Positions 14,067 through 15,501 of a DNA stretch of 15,501 bases are shown piece after piece. The notes beneath the pieces were generated by a model. The model was given only the letters and a program-made list of their open reading frames with translations. It did no database searches and was not told where the DNA came from. Source of the DNA: JASFTV01 sp050050615 (GTDB lineage Bacteria > Desulfobacterota > DSM-4660 > Desulfatiglandales > HGW-15); NCBI GenBank assembly GCA_050050615.1, contig JASFTV010000047.1, positions 1 to 15,501 on the forward strand. Direction: 5' to 3'. The translations under genes and the position numbers were made by a program. How positions within the stretch are numbered: position 1 is the first letter of the stretch; each line of letters starts with the position of its first letter.

Positions 14067-15501
14067 CTATATTTTCATTGCAATTTCCTCTCCTTCATAG
14101 ACGGCTTCGAGAGCTTCTCTTGGTTGGGAAGCATCCCCAATCACATAAAGTTCTTGCACTTTTCCTTCGAGGCTTTTGGCTATGCGATCGTCGGGTTTTG
14201 ATCCAACAGCCAAAACGATGGCATCGAATCCATCAATCTTTTTGACCCCCCTGGCATCTTCTACCACAGCAAAGCCTTTTCCCAATTCTTTCACGCGCGT
14301 GGAGGTAAGTATCGCAACCCCTTTTTCTTTAAGCCTCAGTCGAAGATAGTGTTGAAGGTGGAAGACCAGGTCCGATGCGATTTGATCCAACATCTCGACC
14401 AGGGTGACCTCCTTGCGCTTCTCGGCAAGATAGTCAGCCACTTCTGCACCGACCCCTCCGCCACCAATCACGAGGACCTTTCGTCCCATGCCTTCTGCTC
14501 CCTTTGAAAGCACATCATCCACTGAAAAAGCGGCACTCTCTTCGATGCCCTTCCAATCCGGGAAACGAGGAAGGGCTCCAGTGGCAACGATCACGGCATC
14601 CGGTCTTTCCGGAGCGACCATGTCGGCTGTGAAGGTCTTCCCTAACGCCAGTGTTACCCCCAGGCTTTTGACCCTTGTTTCGAGATAATCTATAAAGTCC
14701 TTCAGCACGACCTTGCCAGGCGGCAGAGCGGCGAGTTTCATCCTCCCGCCCAGTTCGGGATCCTTTTCAAAGAGCGTCACAAAGTGACCTCTCTGGGCGG
14801 CTATCTCTGCAGCCTTAAGGCCTCCGGGCCCTCCGCCGACAACCCACACCTTTTTGGGGCTGTCGGTTTTGGAAAGCTTAAATCGCTCTTCGTTCCCTGC
14901 TTCCGGATTGACGGCGCATCGCACCGCCCCTTTTCTCAGGGTCTGGATGCAGCGATTGCAAGAAATACAGGGAGTGATTTCTTCAAACCGTCCCGCTTTC
15001 GCCTTTCTGGGCAGATCCGGATCGGCGATGAGTGCCCGGCCCATCGAGACCAGATCGGCTTTCTCCTCTTTGATGATCTGGTCTGCCATGACAGGATTCC
15101 TTATCCTGCCTACCGCGATCACCGGAATACTGACCACTGACTTAATGGCTTGAGCCAGGTGGAGAAAAACGCCTTCTTCCACATAATAGGAAGGGTGGTT
15201 CAGATATCCAGAGGCGGCGTTGCAGGCCGATACATGGAGAGCGTCCGCGCCCTCCTTTTCCAAGATCTTGGCGATTTCTTTGGATTCCTCTATTCTCAAA
15301 CCGCCATCCACGTACTCGTCGCCACTCAATCTGCAAACAATAGGAAAATGCGGACCCACCCGCTTCCGCACGGACTGCAGAACCTGCACGGCAAACCTGG
15401 CGCGTCCCTGAATATCGCCTCCGTATTGGTCGGTCCTCTCGTTGGAAAAAGGAGATAGAAAGGAACAGATAAGATACCCGTGGGCCATATGGAGTTCAAC
15501 A
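14067..15501 (-). CDS. NADH:flavin oxidoreductase / enoate reductase-like [4Fe-4S] flavoprotein (N-terminus outside window)
   Basis: The C-terminal roughly 478 residues of an old-yellow-enzyme-family protein of the 2,4-dienoyl-CoA reductase/trimethylamine dehydrogenase type, in which a TIM barrel with FMN is followed by a [4Fe-4S] cluster and FAD/NAD(P) domains. The frame is open through the right edge and reads VELHMAHGYL there, mid-barrel, so the gene starts outside. Counting from that Met, the cluster cysteines are 174, 177, 180 and 191 (TPCISCNRC...VRC). The dinucleotide loops are VVGGGPGGLKAAE (about 216-228) and VIGGGGVGAEVADY. Such enzymes reduce activated C=C bonds or demethylate amines in anaerobes; the exact substrate is not readable. 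It may be unrelated to, or an early part of, the importer unit, which begins 167 bases downstream. Confidence 0.9.
   Translation of the reverse strand, partial: VELHMAHGYLICSFLSPFSNERTDQYGGDIQGRARFAVQVLQSVRKRVGPHFPIVCRLSGDEYVDGGLRIEESKEIAKILEKEGADALHVSACNAASGYLNHPSYYVEEGVFLHLAQAIKSVVSIPVIAVGRIRNPVMADQIIKEEKADLVSMGRALIADPDLPRKAKAGRFEEITPCISCNRCIQTLRKGAVRCAVNPEAGNEERFKLSKTDSPKKVWVVGGGPGGLKAAEIAAQRGHFVTLFEKDPELGGRMKLAALPPGKVVLKDFIDYLETRVKSLGVTLALGKTFTADMVAPERPDAVIVATGALPRFPDWKGIEESAAFSVDDVLSKGAEGMGRKVLVIGGGGVGAEVADYLAEKRKEVTLVEMLDQIASDLVFHLQHYLRLRLKEKGVAILTSTRVKELGKGFAVVEDARGVKKIDGFDAIVLAVGSKPDDRIAKSLEGKVQELYVIGDASQPREALEAVYEGEEIAMKI

Noticed and set aside
1..15501. CRISPR array, tRNA/rRNA genes, insertion sequence or prophage genes
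   Set aside because: No regularly spaced direct repeats, no recognisable RNA gene, and no transposase, integrase or phage-like reading frame.

Overview
The window looks like part of the chromosome of a strictly anaerobic bacterium. Evidence for this is a ferredoxin-dependent 2-oxoacid oxidoreductase in four separate subunits, a [4Fe-4S]/flavin dehydratase of the 4-hydroxybutyryl-CoA dehydratase family, a LarA-type racemase homologue and an Fe-S flavin enoate reductase-like enzyme. The gene style and moderate GC content would suit Desulfobacterota or a similar anaerobe, but the sequence alone does not settle the taxon. There is no sign of a phage, an insertion sequence, CRISPR or RNA genes.

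Layout: all genes but one lie on the minus strand, so transcription runs from high to low coordinates. (1) 14067-15501: the C-terminal part of an NADH:flavin oxidoreductase/enoate reductase cut by the window edge. (2) 8009-13899: a carbohydrate-type ABC importer unit: binding protein, permease, permease, FadR-type GntR regulator, short-chain dehydrogenase, and finally the MalK/UgpC-type ATPase. A 13-bp perfect stem-loop separates the binding protein gene from the permeases. (3) 7714-8008: a 295-bp control region with a good promoter (TTGACA) overlapped downstream by two palindromes. (4) 995-7713: a catabolic cluster read as D-2-hydroxyacid dehydrogenase, 2-oxoacid:ferredoxin oxidoreductase delta-alpha-beta-gamma, AbfD-like dehydratase, then, after a 244-bp gap, a LarA-like protein. 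(5) 342-998: the only plus-strand gene, an Asp/Glu racemase-like protein, convergent with and overlapping the LarA-like gene by 4 bases. (6) 1-311: gene-free DNA rich in inverted repeats.

How the genes may work together (inference): a LarA-type racemase/epimerase and a D-specific dehydrogenase would turn a 2-hydroxyacid into a 2-oxoacid. The Kor complex would decarboxylate this oxidatively to an acyl-CoA and reduced ferredoxin, and the AbfD-like radical dehydratase would act on that acyl-CoA or a derivative. The substrate is unknown. A shared 11-bp palindrome, TTGTGNNACAA, lies before the racemase gene and before the dehydrogenase-kor operon. It fits the published FadR-family operator pattern TNGTNNNACNA, so the GntR regulator at 9972-10709 is a natural candidate for controlling both ends of the locus.
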